Below, piece by piece: positions 38,801 to 53,800 of a stretch of DNA of 64,000 nt. Made by a program: the position numbers and the translations under genes. The notes under the pieces were generated by a model. That model made no database searches and was not told where the DNA came from. It saw only the letters and a program-made list of their open reading frames with translations. Source of the DNA: Mesaphorura yosii (taxonomy: Eukaryota > Arthropoda > Collembola > Poduromorpha > Tullbergiidae); the NCBI GenBank assembly GCA_009869945.1, contig WIXG01000105.1:157039-221038 (forward strand), read 5' to 3'. How positions within the stretch are numbered: the first letter of the stretch is position 1; the number at the start of each line of letters is the position of its first letter.

Positions 38801-41800
38801 AATTTCCTCAGAGACTCAGCACTCAAAGACTGGATTTCAGTTTTGATTGTAATCATTCATACTTGGGCGATTCGCCGAATTCGCATTCGCACATTTCGCC
38901 CGGCGCGGGCTAGCAGACTGTCAATTCAATTTAATTTCAGCTCAGATCAGATTCTCCAAGGAATTTAACAAATTGCAGTTCTCAGGTAACGAGATAATTC
39001 GTTCCTCAGTTCTTCGCTTTGTTTTGCTTTCGTGCAGCGCAGTGCGAACTGTGGACTTGTACAATTCCATTGTCAATGATGGATGGTCGTCGCCATTGAA
39101 TTTTCGAGTTATTATCTCGGTCGCGGTCGCAGTAATTAACAACTTTCTTCACCAGGAATGCATTTTCATTCCGAGCGCTCGAGTGAACAATCGAATCGCC
39201 ATCGCCATCGAGTTAATTGGAAATTTAGTCTCTCGCGACTGCAATTTCGACTGCGACTGACGTGGTTGGCTGGCAAGCTGAGATTGAAGTAATTACTGGT
39301 TTGGCTTTCATCTCCTCGTTTACGTGCCAAACCCACAACCAAAATAGCAAAGCCAGCAAAAGCAAATGCAAGTCTTGGTGTGCTGTGCGTGTGTCCGTGA
39401 AATGTAAACCTGGCAGCCAGGCAGGCAGAGAATTACAAACAACGAATCACAAAGGTGTATGATTTGATAAATGGTTCAAAGAGCCGTGCCGTGCGAGCCA
39501 ACAACTTGAATTCGCATTCGCCATTTGCGTTCACATAAACATTGTTCGCAACATTTGGCATTCGCATATTTGTTCGTGCATTGCTTTGCTTGGTTTGGTT
39601 CAATGCCAACTTTGTAATTCCGCTCAGGCAAGAGAGAGTTATCATCTCGTAGGTACTTCAAATTACTTTGGTCGTTATCAGCAAAGTAAATAATGAACTC
39701 CAAGTCTCGTTCGACTTGGCGTTGAAGTTGAAGTCAGTCCGGGTGTCATTCTATTATTATCATTATCTTCGTTGCCTTTTGCTGACTGCCTGTCGAAAAT
39801 CGGATTCCGGAGACCCATACCAGGTAATTAATACAACACAGGAGCGTTCAACCGTTACCGAAAAGCGCCGTGCGGGTAACTCACCGTAGTAGACTTGGCC
39901 CGTGTGTGGATCGGTGAAGACGGCGGCTTCGGCGGGTGGGCCGTAGTAAACCGTGTCGTCCGCGCCTACGCCGACGTACGGCGGCGCGTGAGCATGTGCG
40001 TGAGCGGCTGCTCCGGCGTTGCTGCCTCCGACGCCGCCACTGCCGTCAGTCTCACCGTTCTCGTATCCCTCGGAGTAATCTGCAAAGACAAAAACAGAAT
40101 TAGACATGCAAACGTTTATGACACGCAAAAATCGATTACGATTAGGCAGAAGAGTTAAGAGAAGCAGGCTCATGAATAAAATGAGGAGCAGTAGCGCCAT
40201 ATTAAATGGCAACGGCTACGCTTTAACGATGTGTCAGCGTCTGTGCCTAAGTTGGGTAATTATACGCCTGAGCCAGTACATTTCCCTTCATTTTAATGGC
40301 CTTTGCGGTTGTTACATATTTCATTAGTCAGCAGTCAGCTCATTGAGTCTATTATTACGAGAATACGAAAATTACCATTGTAAATGACTTGACTTGGCCT
40401 GCCAGTGGGTTTACGTTTTCTTTGCTTTGCGTGAAGAAGCGCCTAGCGCATGTCCTGTCTTGAGTCAATATGGATGCAATAAAAGAGATAAAAATGTCGT
40501 TAAAATGTCAGCGCGGAAGTTTCTGGCACCTGCAGACAGGAGACAGTTTCTGCCCATTACCATAATACAATCGTCGTAGTCGTAATGGATCGTCTCGTCG
40601 ACGAGTTGCTCAATGCAATGGCAATGCCGTCTCCTCATTAAATGCCTATTAACTTCGATTAAGACTATGAGCTGCTAAAAATTGTAGGAGTCACTTGCAC
40701 AATGCGAAAAGCCGGTGCGGGACGGGTCATTCGTCTATTTGACATTTCTAAACTCGTTCGTCAAACAAAAGTGAAATCAGGAGCACAAACCCACAACGAG
40801 AGAGAATGATTTACAGTTGGGACATGCAAACCGGCAGCTAAAATAAGGCAGGAAGACAATGAGAACCGAACTTTTCTCCTTTCCAACCCGAGCCCTAAAG
40901 ATGACATGACAAGAATTGATACCCATAATTTATAACAGTCGCAGTCGCAGTCACACTCGAAGGCGCGTCGAGCCGCCGAAGGACTCACGAGGGAGAACTC
41001 AACAAATCTTGGCATTTCATTTTTAAGTTCAGATCTTTCCGGATATGAATTGAATGGAAGAAGCAGAAACAATTGCTGTGGGTGGTAAATGAGATATGAG
41101 GAATGCGAAATGTAAATCCGAAATACGAATGGCAAATTCATCGCGAAGCAAAAAAGCTTGTAACCCATTTCCACTTCCATTTCGCTCAGCCTCTGGCAAA
41201 ATAATTTGGTCGTGAAAGTATTCGCCATCATTTTTCAAGTCGGGCGTTGCGTTGCAAAAAGTTAAGCCAAAAAGTGGAGGACGATTTTGTGGATATTAAA
41301 TGTTAAGCCCTCTGAATGAAAATAAAGGATGAAATTATTAAAATTGCTTTAATTCAGCCAACAAAAGATGAGATGCCATAAATTTCGCCCGCCTTGTCGT
41401 TGTCGCATTCGCTCGTTCTCTCGTTTCGGATTGTTTAATTTAAGACGTTTGTGTCCACATGACTCATGCATGCATAATGGCGGGGTTCGTATTAAAAACG
41501 TTAAAAATAGTATTCGGAGGTATTTAAAGTTTTAAAGTGTACTTCTACTGATACAACCTTCATGACATAAAAAGTGTGACAAAACTCATGACTTTGTCTC
41601 CGTCGTCTCTGCACTCACACAACTGAAAACGGCAATGCATATCTAGACTTTCGAGTTAAAAATAGCAAGTCGAATGATTACTTGTCGGGCCAAAACAAAA
41701 GTGCGACTGTGATGGCGATGCGCTTTGCTTCTGCACTTGGAATTGGATTATGATGGGGCTGGCCAAAAATACATTTCAATTGTGAGCAGAGAATAATGCA

Positions 41801-44800
41801 AAATGCTGAATTCGTACGCTTTTCATTTGTTATCGTCCCGATGGGATTCATTATTTTTATGGCCATTACATTATTATGCTTTTATGAATATGAAATATGA
41901 AGCACGTATTGTAACTGCGGACTGCGAGGACGAATGCGAACGTTATCAAAGATCTACGACAATACCACCACCACGCATTTGTTTCGCCATGGGACTCCGA
42001 TCCGACTTTCTCCATGCATGCGCACGGCACTCTAAATCCGTTTTCTAGCCTAGCAGCCTGGCTCTGCTCTGCTTAGCACGGCGTCCGCGTCCTTGAATGT
42101 CGTCGAATTTCACACCCACAGTCGGATTGTTGCCATGAATTATGTTAATGGGCCTCGTCTGCGTCTAATTAATAAGTTTTTCATTACACAGGGCCCTTCA
42201 GCTGCATGATTTACGGGATAATGTATCCGAACCCACTAAAACAAGGGAAAAGGTGCCCAGTAAGCCTGTCACGACAAAAAAATAAGAAAAGTACTACACT
42301 AAGAGCGTCCTATCCCTACGTCACGTTAAATGAGTTACTGCTCCTGTTACGTTACGTCGTGCCATATTTCATGCGTCTGTCTTTGAAAGGCGCAGCTACA
42401 GTGCGACCGACGAGAGTAATACAACGCGAGAACACGATGTCGGTCATTAATCACAGCTGAATTGAAAGAACTGGAACAGGAGCCGCTGTTTCTAGTGCTG
42501 GAGCGTGTGTGTGGCCTTCAGACGATGACGGTACGACGTAATCAAGTTCCAGAGTCCGGTTCTTCTGCTTCTAGATTCTGGAATGATCTAAATTCGTACT
42601 CTATAGTCACTGCACTGCTTGGCAGTAGCAATCATTAATAACGTTCAGTGCGCCTTGAATCCTACGCGCAGGGTCTGATTTCGGAGAATCCGGTTACAAT
42701 CTGAGCAGATGCGGCTCAGTAGAACCTTATCTTCGTGTGAATTGTCTGTCTGGAGGCTCAGATTACAGTTGAGACAGTTATACACTACGATTAGCATAAG
42801 ATCTTATCTTATCCTTATCTACTCAAGAAACTCATGATACCGTGTACAAAGACAAAGAAGCTGACAACTGGCTGATGATTAATGCCTGTTACTTGTTGAA
42901 GCTTACCAGAATTGATCCCAGCAGTGGAATGGGTGTCGGGCGTCCCGTTGGTGGAGGCTGACGGAGTCGTTGGCGTCGACGTGCTCTCGAGTGACGAAGA
43001 CTGAGCGGCCGACTTCCGCTGTGACAGGTAACCCTTCTTGAACAGCACATCTTGGCGTGGAGTTGTGATCTTGGTGTACTCCTCTGCAACACATAAGACG
43101 CAAGACAAGTGTCAGATTTTTCTTTACTTTTACTGGTATCATGCGTGCGAATGTGAATGTCAGTGTCAGTCAAAGTCAAAACGGGATCGGGGCATTTCAT
43201 CATTTCATGGCGTTAAAAGCCGTTTTTGTTTTTAAATCCATCTCGTATGTAGCCAATTCCATAACAAAGTTTGGATCAGCTCATTTGTCTTATCGTTTTT
43301 GCACTATTCTCGACTTCAGGCCTTTTTAATCCGTGCGTTTGTGTTAACGCAATTCAAATCACCAAAAATAGATCTTGGATTTCCCAATAAATAAATTACT
43401 TCATGGTTGAAACAATTGTGTCAATTTTGTCAATCAATTCGCATTGTCAAAAATCAAAGCTCGTTCGAGCTGACCGAGATTACCGGATTACCAGCCAACC
43501 CGCAACGAAAAGTTACGTAATTAGTAAATTGCGTAATTTGACTTGATGCACGACTTGACGCTTGATGCTTGTACAATTAGGTAAGTAAATACTTCAGAAA
43601 TATCATATAAGGAACTGAATAACTGAAGTAGGTACGATTTCAGGATTCTAATCCTAACCTAGCTGGTTAATCGTGTCAACTGTCATTGTCACGGCTCTTC
43701 GAATTTTGTAAATCCCACTTTTCAATAGAAATCCCCAGCTGATAAGCACGTCGCACGCGGTACACCGAGGACGAGGGCTGCACTTGAAAATCAGCAGGCA
43801 TAAATACGTCTGCCGTCAACATGTCTCGAACATTGTCCAGGTCCTTCCCGGTCACCCATTGCCAAAATGAAGATTGCCATCGTGCTCGTCTCCGCCTTGT
43901 TGGCGGCGTCCGCCAATGCCGGGCCCATCACTACCGGCGCTCTCGCCGCTCAACTGGCTGCCGGCCCAACCGACATCATCATCCGCTTCGCCTCGACCGA
44001 AGCGACTCTGAACTCCGTCAAGTCCCTCGAGTTCGCGACCCGCGCAGCAAAAATCACCTCTCTCCGCGGCTCTCTGCTTTCCTTCGCCGAGAAATCGCAG
44101 AGCAACGTGGCCAAGTTCCTCAACTCAAAGGGCGTGGAGTCAACTCAGTTCTGGATCAGCAACGAGCTCCTCGTCAAGAGCGCCGACGCCCAGCTCGTCG
44201 CCGAGCTGAGCAAGTTCCCAGAAATCGAGGCCATCCGTGAGAACAGACGACACGAGCTGGAGAAGCCTTTGCCAGGCTTCAGCGTGCGCAGCAACATTTT
44301 GGCGGAATGGGGCATTGAGAACATTCAAGCCAATTTGGTCTGGACTCTTCCAGGCAAGAAATCAAACCCCTCCACAATCTGTCGTACCTGTCCTTTTGAG
44401 CGAACAGTAACTAATTAAACGCTGAATTATCATCAGGTGGCGGTAACGGTCAAGGCGTCGTTGTCTCCACCATCGATACTGGCGTTCGTGGAACTCACGA
44501 AGCCCTGGCAGCCAACTACTACGGAACCTACGGCTGGTACGATCCATACAATCGCAACCCTGCTCCAATGGACTCCAACGGACACGGAACTCACACAATG
44601 GGAACCATCTGCGGATCAGGTGGAATTGGTAAGAAGTCCGACCGACAATCAAGGCAATATATTGTACCAAATTACGTAATTGTCATTGTCTAAACATGCC
44701 CTTTATCGTATTTCTTTCAGGTGTGGCCCCTGGCGCTCAATGGATGGCTTGCAGAGGTTGTGACACAAGCAGCTGCACCGATGCTGCTCTCCTCGGCTGC

Positions 44801-47800
44801 GCCGAATTCATCTTCTGCCCACATCTGCCCGACGGCACCCAGCCCAACTGTGCTCACGCACCCGCTCTGGTGTCCAACAGCTGGGGTGGTGGCCAAGGAG
44901 ACCCATGGTAAGATTTCGACTTTGCCTTTGATCTTGCATACTTTCGCCTAGCCAGATTCTTGTATTTTGCTAACCTTCGCCTACCTACGCTCGAATTGCA
45001 GGTACGACCGAAGCATTGAAGCCTGGCACGCGGCCAACATCATCCCCGTCTTCGCCAACGGCAACTCCGGCTCCAGCTGCGGCTCCGCCAACTCGCCCGC
45101 TGATTCCCAGTCTGGCGTGATCGCCGTTGGCTCCACCACCGACGCAAATGGGCTCTCATCATTCAGCTCTCGTGGCCCGTCCGTCTACGGCGACCTCAAG
45201 CCCGACATCTCCGCGCCCGGCTCCAACGTCCGCAGCGCGTACCACACCGCCGACAACGCATACTCCGTCCTGTCTGGTACGTCGATGGCGTGCCCGCACG
45301 TCGCCGGAGTGGTCGCTCTGCTCAAGGGCATCGACGGCACAATTAACTACCACTCCGCATCTTCCCTCATCTACGGACACGCAGACCATAACCTGACACC
45401 GACCGGCCAGAACTGCGGGGGCCTCGGCGACTCCCTCTACCCCAACCACTCGTACGGGCACGGAAAGGTCAACGCTCTGCGATCGGCACAGGCGCTCCTG
45501 GGCAATTAATGACTCCCTAGCCTAATTTGCTATTTACTTATTCCTCAAAGTGAAATAACCCAATACCAAATTCTAATTCTAATGGAAAATTTCTAATAAA
45601 TGTATGCAAATTGACATTAGTCCCAACCAAAGGAAGAAGAATGTTATTTTTCGGTGTCGGTGTTCCAGGAAGCTCTCCAGCCATTCCAGCCTGAAACATG
45701 AGCCAGCCAGCACCTGTCCTGCCCCACTTTTATAATTTTCATAATGAAGCACGCATGAAGGTCTACTCTTAAGAAGTCACTTCAGGCAAACTCACTGCTC
45801 GTAGCTCGTAATAGTTTAAATTCCTTCCAGGCGTGCCCTGATTATCATATTTTTAATATCGGGCATAAATTCTTCCTCTCGCCCTCGCCCTCAAGCTCAA
45901 CAAACAAATATCAACTTGATCCATGATCCTCGTCTGTGGACCCACTTTTTTTATTAAACGCACAAGCGCACTGCACATGAATTCATTTAACCGTGGCCAC
46001 AGCCAGGCTACGAAGCAGCCGTGAGCCTCCATAAAATGAACTACTTGCTGCTTTGCCCTATAAAAGGCACAAATTCCGGTCTCAGCCTTCTGTTTTCAGC
46101 CTGCGCTGCACGCCGAGTTCATCTCCAAAAATGTATTGGGCGCATATGCCAACGAGGCGTGCGTTTAGCGTTTAGGCATAAACATAAAATAAACAAACAT
46201 CCACAGCTTAAATTCTCGTACCGTGCATTTTGTAATCCCAAATCAAATTGGATCTTTTTGCACTGTCTCGACACGTCTTCGCCTCTTCCTGGCCTTTTCG
46301 TGTTCGTGTCCGCATTCATTATGCAGTGTGAACTTTCACGTACCGTGCCGAGGACGCTGAGCACTGAAATCTGTAACCTGCAATTATAATTAAGCGTCTG
46401 GCCTGCCGTATTTAAATTCATGTATTCAGTTTCTGTTCCCTGCTCCTGCGTTTTGCATAATTTATGTAATTCGTCCGGCCGGCTATCAGGCGTTTCTCAT
46501 GGCGTGGCGAGGACGAGCCTAAGTCAAAAGCTCACTGATGATGATAATTATTACCATGCATTCGTAATGAAGGGTTGAAAGCGAAAGACGAAAGAGAAGA
46601 GAACGAAATGCCAAATGCCAACACGACACGACACGACAAGTCAAAGTCGAGCTTTATGCTTTATGCGGTGTGGGAAAATCGTCCATCGTCCTTGTCCATA
46701 CTTCCGTCGGCCTACCTGCCTGCCTACCCGAAACTCCTTTGCTTGCTTTTGCTGCTTCTTTTGCCTTTGGCTCAATGATTATGATTAGTCGCCATTAAAC
46801 GAGGCAACTCGTCGTGTTTATGGCATCTGGCGACCAACACCGACTGACTTTTGTCTTGACTCCGACTCAAGTGCCCGACAAAATTATGCCCCTGGCTCAA
46901 GTTTTCCCGGAATTTTAATAATGCATTGCTGTTAGAAGCTCTTTGCACTTGCTAGACGCTTGCGCGTCCCAGAAAACAATAAGTTTATAAATTCATTTGT
47001 CCAAAGTTTGCATCGCGCACGCCACGCAGCTTGTCGAAAGTTTTCCTTTTCGCCTGCCTGCCTGGAACACTGAAATACTGGAATACTGAAATAATTGATT
47101 TAAAGCGAGCAAGCAGCGAGCGAGTCGAGCGTGCAAGCTCGTGACACGGCTCAAAAGTTTTCCAATTTTGACAAACAGGCGACTTGAATTTTGTTCCAGT
47201 CGGAAGACACAGCACGGAAAAGAACAAATCAAATTTTGGGCTACCAGACGTTTACATTTGCTCTTTGCTAAGATCATTTCCATCTGAATGCTCATGCATG
47301 ATGCTCTCATTTTGAAGAAACGCAAGGGAGGGCGAGAGTATTTGAGTACCGGTTGGCACCCAGGTGATTATTGCTCATTAACGCATGAATAATTTTCAAT
47401 ATTCAATTTTAGAGCACCGCTTGACTTTAACTTTTGGGAATTTCTTTTGCTTCTTCCAACGTTCCAACTGATGAATTATGGAACGATGATGCCTTGATTC
47501 TTGTTTGTGAACTAATTTGTACTGCACCAACACAAAGCTACACAAATGACCACCTTCTTACTTCGCTTTCAGTTTGTGGTGGTGCGTTTCACTTTCTAAA
47601 CGGCGGTGTTTCGATGTACGCAAAGATTCAAAGATAAGCTATATTTAGTCGATTCTCACGCAATTCCGTGTATTATCTATAATTCATATTCAGTATTCAG
47701 TATATTCAGCGATTTCGTATTCCATTCCATTCCAAGCTGAAGTTGACCGAGCCAGTTAACAGGTCCGAGCCAGCCATGCCATTGTTATTAAGCTATTGTT

Positions 47801-50800
47801 ACACTTTTCCGTGTTGAGTCGAGTGATAAGTTTGCGTTAAACGTGCGTGTTTTGTTTCCTCACTCGTCAAATAAGCGGATGTGAGCCACGGCCGCTTGCC
47901 GCCGCAGCAACGCCAAATAATCATAGACTGATAAAGTAACTAAACTAACTGGCACTGGCAACTGGTAACGTAACAAAAGAAGCTGGTGAACATTTGAATA
48001 GTGTATAGTTGGTGGAATAATTTAGTGCTACTGCTAGCTGCGAGGTGAAATGAAATGTGAGAGCCAGTTGCGTGACGAAGATGACTGGTTTGCATGGATT
48101 CATCATGTCAGCAGCCAGTCACCCGTCAATTGTACGTTTATTAGCATTACAATGGAACTGAACTGCTTTAACAATACAATGTTATGAATTTATTGCAGAT
48201 TACAGCCGCAGCGCAGAAGTGTTTAAACAATCATCGCCGTTGTTGGAAATGGTGGCCAATTAAGACAATGCAGTTGCTTCGCCAGCCATTCTCCCAAGCT
48301 AAATGAAGGATACCGACAGACAATTGGCAAATCAGCACGCAAGACGCAATTTACAGCAGATCTTAAAGCTGATTGCGACCTGCAGTCTGCTGCAGTAACA
48401 TTCGCTACTCGTTACCCGCATGCATTGATCTCAATCTTCCTTTGATTGGATTCTTTTGGCACACAACTTCGATTAACAACCGAACAAGACAAGACGATAG
48501 ACGACCCACTATCAAATGCAATCTCAATAATAGCAGAATACCAGAAACGTGGTGGCAGTGGCTCTGACAAAGAATTGTAAAGACCAAGATTGGAAGTTCC
48601 GAGAAGAAAGTCGTTCAACTGCTGAGCAATAGCGGCAATAGAAACTAAACCGAAAGGCTTTGTTTTTTTAGATTAACTTTCTTTATTAGTCTTCCTTTCT
48701 TTAATGTCCCGAATCCGAATTGCCGCCGTGCCCGCATTGAGACCCCCACGCTCATTTCCCTCGTTTCCAGAATCCAACAATTTTCTACTACTTGCTTAAT
48801 GCCTTGAACGCTTTGAACTACTTTTCTTTTCCTGCGCTACTATTTAGTTTCCTTTCTTAATGTTTAGACAACTTGTAAAAATCCATAAATTCATTCCCAT
48901 TCTATAAATACTTTGTAGCGGAGCGTTTAAACTTTGCTTAAGCACACTTTCATTTTCGTTTTCTTAGAGTAAAGTAAATAAAATAACACCAACAAGTTTG
49001 TTCTGTTTTGGTGTTCAAAGCGAAGCTGAAGAATGAATAAAGGCAACCTATTTGCTATTTGCCTATTTCGGTCTCGGCTCAACTTGAGTACAGGCAGTTA
49101 ATAAAAGTCACTGGCAAGCCAATTCTCGCGATAAACGACTACAGAACCAATTTTGGGAAGAAACTCCACGAATTTGCATTTTCTTGTCTTTGAACGGCCT
49201 TTTCTTTGTGTTTGTGTGTACAAATACGAGACTACCATTACAAAGAGGATAATTAACCGGCAGGGAGCGGAGCAGAATCAGCAGAAGACGTTAGACAAGC
49301 AAGAAAACTTACCTTGATTGTACGAAGGCGTGTTGGGGTTGCCCTCTCCATTAGCCTGCTGGCCTCCGTTCCCATTCCCGCTGCTCCCGCCGTAATAGCT
49401 GTTGTACGAAGAGTAAGATCGGCGGATACGGCCGCGGAATCCACCACCGCCTCGGTCACTGTACCTCGACTGAAAATGGTAGTCGGATCCTCCGCCACCT
49501 CCTCGCCCTCCATGGTGTCCACCGCTGCCGTCGTAGTGGGAACTTCGGTAATTATTGTACGAGTTGCTTCGATGATAGTAATTGCCATTGGAGTACTCGC
49601 CACTACCACCGCCGTGCCCATTTTGGTGATGATACGGCCGTGAGCCCCCGCCGGCGCCCGAGCCGTCCTTATCGTACGACGAGTGGTGATGGTATCCGTT
49701 GTGGTACTGATGCGGATTATTGTAGCTGCTGTGGCGGTGTGAGCCGTAGTGGCCGTTGTACGGCGAGTGCTGGCGGCGATTTGGCACGTCACCTACGCCA
49801 CCACCTCCGTCCGACGACTCTTTCACTTCTGAATCGCCACTTCCTTCGCCATGCCCTTTTTCGCTGTGACCCTTATCACTGTCCTTATCTTTATCTTTGC
49901 CGCAGTATCCGTTTGTGGCTCCCGTTTTGTCGCTCACGACGGCGCCGGAACCTGAAGACATTTTTGAATTGAACCTTCCCGCTCCCGCTGAATCACGATC
50001 CTTAAACGTTAGCGAAGCACTTCGATGTCGATGTATCGAGTTGAGAGAATGACTTTTGTGATGCCGGTAGCCGTACGACGACGGGAATTCACTCCCTTCG
50101 CCCTGCGCCTGCTGAGTCTCGTCGTCCTCCTCTTCGTTGCCAGAGACTTCTCCTACAATTCAGGACAAAGGAAGTGGAAATTATTATAACAATTTAAATG
50201 AAATTGTGTTGGTTGCTGCTGTTTGCTGGGTGGCAATTTAAATTAATGCAAGAATACAAAAACACAACAAGTACGGGACAAGAATCCAATCATCTGATAA
50301 GAGCCAGTCATTAATGCATTCAGCGCAGTTCGATAATGGCAGAGCAGAGCAGTTTAGTTTCACGGTTCACGCATCATTTCCTTTACTGCTTCACGTCTGC
50401 TGTTTTATGGTTGCTTAGATATTAATGAGCTTGGTGCTTGTGCTTGCTTCTTGCTTAAAAAGTTTAAATGACTCGGTTAATTCTGGACTCGAAACTCGCT
50501 AATGATTTACAGCGTGAGAAATGTGCAATTTAAATTTGTCCTGGGCTCATAACTCGTTTTAACTGCCTCAGCCACAGCTTTCAAGTCAACTTCGCTTTCG
50601 CACGTCAGCAGCCAATCAGCGTCAAGAAACCCAAACCATTAGCAGACCAGAGCCAGGCGCTAATAAGGATAATGAATGGAGAAACCGGAAGCAGAGTCTT
50701 GCCTGGCACGGAAATTGCAGTAATTTCGGATATGAACAGTAAGACAATCGGAAAATCAATCCGCTCAATTTAGCAGAAATTCGATCAAAAACTTCAAAAC

Positions 50801-53800
50801 TCCCGCCAAAATTCAGAATTCTAATCTCATTTCCGAAGAACTCGATACTCGAGTATTTCGCGACTCGCGAATTTCGTGCCCCGCTCCGCTAATCAATTAA
50901 ACAACGCAATATTGTCAATTACGCAATGTAAATGCCGTGCCGTACGCGTACGCCGTAATGAAATGCAAGTTAATGAAGCAAATGTGAAATTAAATGGTTA
51001 TTAATAATTAATGCCGTTACCGTTACCGGCAGCCAGCACGCCAGCCAAGTAAATGATGCAATATAAAAGACAGCCTTCAGCTTTAAGCCTGTAAGTCGTA
51101 CGAGTGCGAGCGAGCGATGGCAATATTTCCTAATCACTCTATTACCGGAATTACATAACAGGACTAAAGAATAGGCTGGAGCAAGGCTCCAGCAAGTTAC
51201 AGCACGCTACGCATTTAATATGCAATGCAGGCAGAAGCACAGCTAAAATTGGATTATGGAACACGAGAAGCGAGACACGGCATGAACCAGGCCAAGCCAA
51301 GTCAAGGCAGGTAAGAGAGCTCGTCAGTTTATTTTTGAATGAATAACGAAAGCTCTCATTATTATTATTATTATTATTACCATTAGAATTAGGAAATTAT
51401 GATTATGGAATCATGCAACCTGCGAAGCCAAAGCGAAAGCCTCGGCATCGCATCGGCCATGGACGACTGACGCGTTTTTGATTTGATATATTGGCAAAGT
51501 TCGTGTCTGTCTTGTTTGGAAATTGTTTTTTATTAACGCACAAGCAAAATGAATGGGCCGGTCGCATTTCTGAAGGATTTCATGCATTTTTACTTTTTTA
51601 CGAACGCGACGAACAAAACGAACAAAAGGCTTAACCAGGTCAGAGTTGGTGTGGAGCGGTGCGGTGCTTCGGCACGGCTCATAAAATTGCTACTCAGACA
51701 CCGGAATCGTTGCGTGAGTTGATTCATATTCATTTCCGTAATATTATTGCCACTTTTCTCTGCCTCCTCGCGTTTGCGATGCGATGTTCGCTCGCGCTTT
51801 GGCTGGAATTCCAGTTTCAGCGAGCCAAGCGACACCGAAACGCGAAGGCCAAGCCCGAACAGGACAAAGCTGGCACGCGGATTAAGAAACAATGTAGGAA
51901 TTAAAGAACTTTCTTTTTCTTTCTTCGGTTTTCGTGTGTTTGCCTATGAATTAGCATTTAATGAATATTCCATCCGCCCGTGCCCGCTCACTCCGTCGGG
52001 TTCTGACTCGGATTTCTATTCTATTTTCCTAAACAAATGGTGCCACGACTCCACAACCGGGAATCCTCCCTGTCCTCATTACATTACATTACATTAAGAT
52101 TACACTAACGATCTAGCAGTAGTAATAATTAATATTTTAAAGCTTCAGAGATTCTTTCCCGTGTCCCACACATATCTCCCTTATTTGATCCCAGAAGCGA
52201 AATTACAATGGAACTATTTCATTGCTCCTTCAATGCGTTTGTGATTTTGGACTAGTTCTAATGGCGTTTTTAGCACACCACACAAAATTGCATCGATCAA
52301 TCTCAAAACGATCAGAAGACAATGGAAAGTGGGTAGCAATACCGTGGATGGAATGTAATTGGAGTACGTTGATCGGTTAAGCTGCCAAGGAGCCAGTGAC
52401 AAACGACGATTGGAAAATCTTCAATCAAATTTACTTCACGGCACGTGCCTGTCACGTCATGAGTCACCGTTCGTCCAGCGAACGAGTTCAGTGCAACTTT
52501 ATTTAGCAGCGACAATCGCAGCGGTGCGGTGTCGCTAAAGTTTTCCATTAACCATCGTTATAAATGCTACATCCACTTCAGGTATTCTACCAGTTTTACG
52601 TTTGCAAAGGACGGCCAATACATCGTTCAACACAGTTAAAGTTCATTTTATCGTTTGGCTTGATGAGTTTCCAAGATTTTGCCGTTTCGAATTCGAATTC
52701 ACCTCGAGTTCGTGTACTTCAGCCGTTCAAAATCGTGATAAAAACACAAACTATGAGGAAGACACCGCAGATCAGATGATTGTGGTGTTCAATCCAGCCA
52801 AGTGCCGCATAATTTAACGTGTGACTGTAAAAAAAATGCTCTGTTTATTCACCGGAGAAGTAAAAACAAAAAATATTAGAGGCTCGGGTCTCATTAGCAA
52901 TCATTCGTCACAGCGCGGCGCGGAAGCCGCGGCGCACGGGGCTCGGCGCACGACGACGTTATGACAAGAAGAAAGCGACCGACATTTTTAAAGATTACGT
53001 CGACGGTCGACGGGCGTTCTTGTTTCTTGTGTGCACTGCACCGCAGAGATTTGACAATGACGACGACCCGACAAGTACAGGAAATATTTCTTACCGTGCC
53101 ATGCTTTATTCATTTACGCGTATGTCATGCCCGAAGAGCAGCCGAGGCTCGTATCAGCCTCAAAAAATAAATGACATTCTCAGTTCCTAGAAAGCGTCTG
53201 AGCCTGAGCCCATGCCTGAGCTCTGAGCTCGAGCAGAGCCTTGAATTTTAAATATGAAAGTTTTCCTGAAGAATTGTAGAATTGTCTGTCGTATTAGCAT
53301 TGCCATTTGCTACTGCGTTTGGCTCGGCTCTCACTCTGGACCCGGGCAAAGAACTGTCAGCCATCAATGAGTAATGACATATTCAGGGTCTAATGAGTTT
53401 TCTTAAACGAGGGCCGGAGTTTCTCTTTTCTTTCCTTTGTTTTAAGCGTACATGAGTGCGAGCTGGCGGCTGGGATCTATTTAGAGCCACAGCCACATAA
53501 AACTGAACAAACTAGCTTCTATTCTATTATTAAAATGCTTAAAACGCGAACGCGATACAATTAGCATGGAGCATCGACGGCATCGAGTTCGAGATTCGAA
53601 GCTTGTGTGCCTGCGCATGAGCGTGTAGCCGTTTACTAAATTGGTCGACTCACTCTTAACACAAAATCAACTCAACTTAGCACGGCGGTTAGAAGAAAAA
53701 TCGATTTGAATCTGCGAATTTACGCTGCAGAATACGCCGTTGGGCCAACCAGTTAAAAGTTAGAGCCCCATTATCGACGCAAACCATGAATTGGGAAGAA

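Larger units (their letters stand above)
43084..49312 (-). other. intron 2 of the large gene, host of the subtilase
   Basis: GTAAGT donor at 49312 and GTTGCAG acceptor ending at 43084. It holds a complete plus-strand subtilase (43867-45509). From 45601 to 49312 I see no gene, only an isolated TATA-like box at 46059. Confidence 0.75.

Noticed and set aside
43821-44240. Upstream ATG frame overlapping the subtilase
   Set aside because: Out of frame with the protease, Arg-rich shadow of its propeptide. The ATG probably lies before the transcription start.
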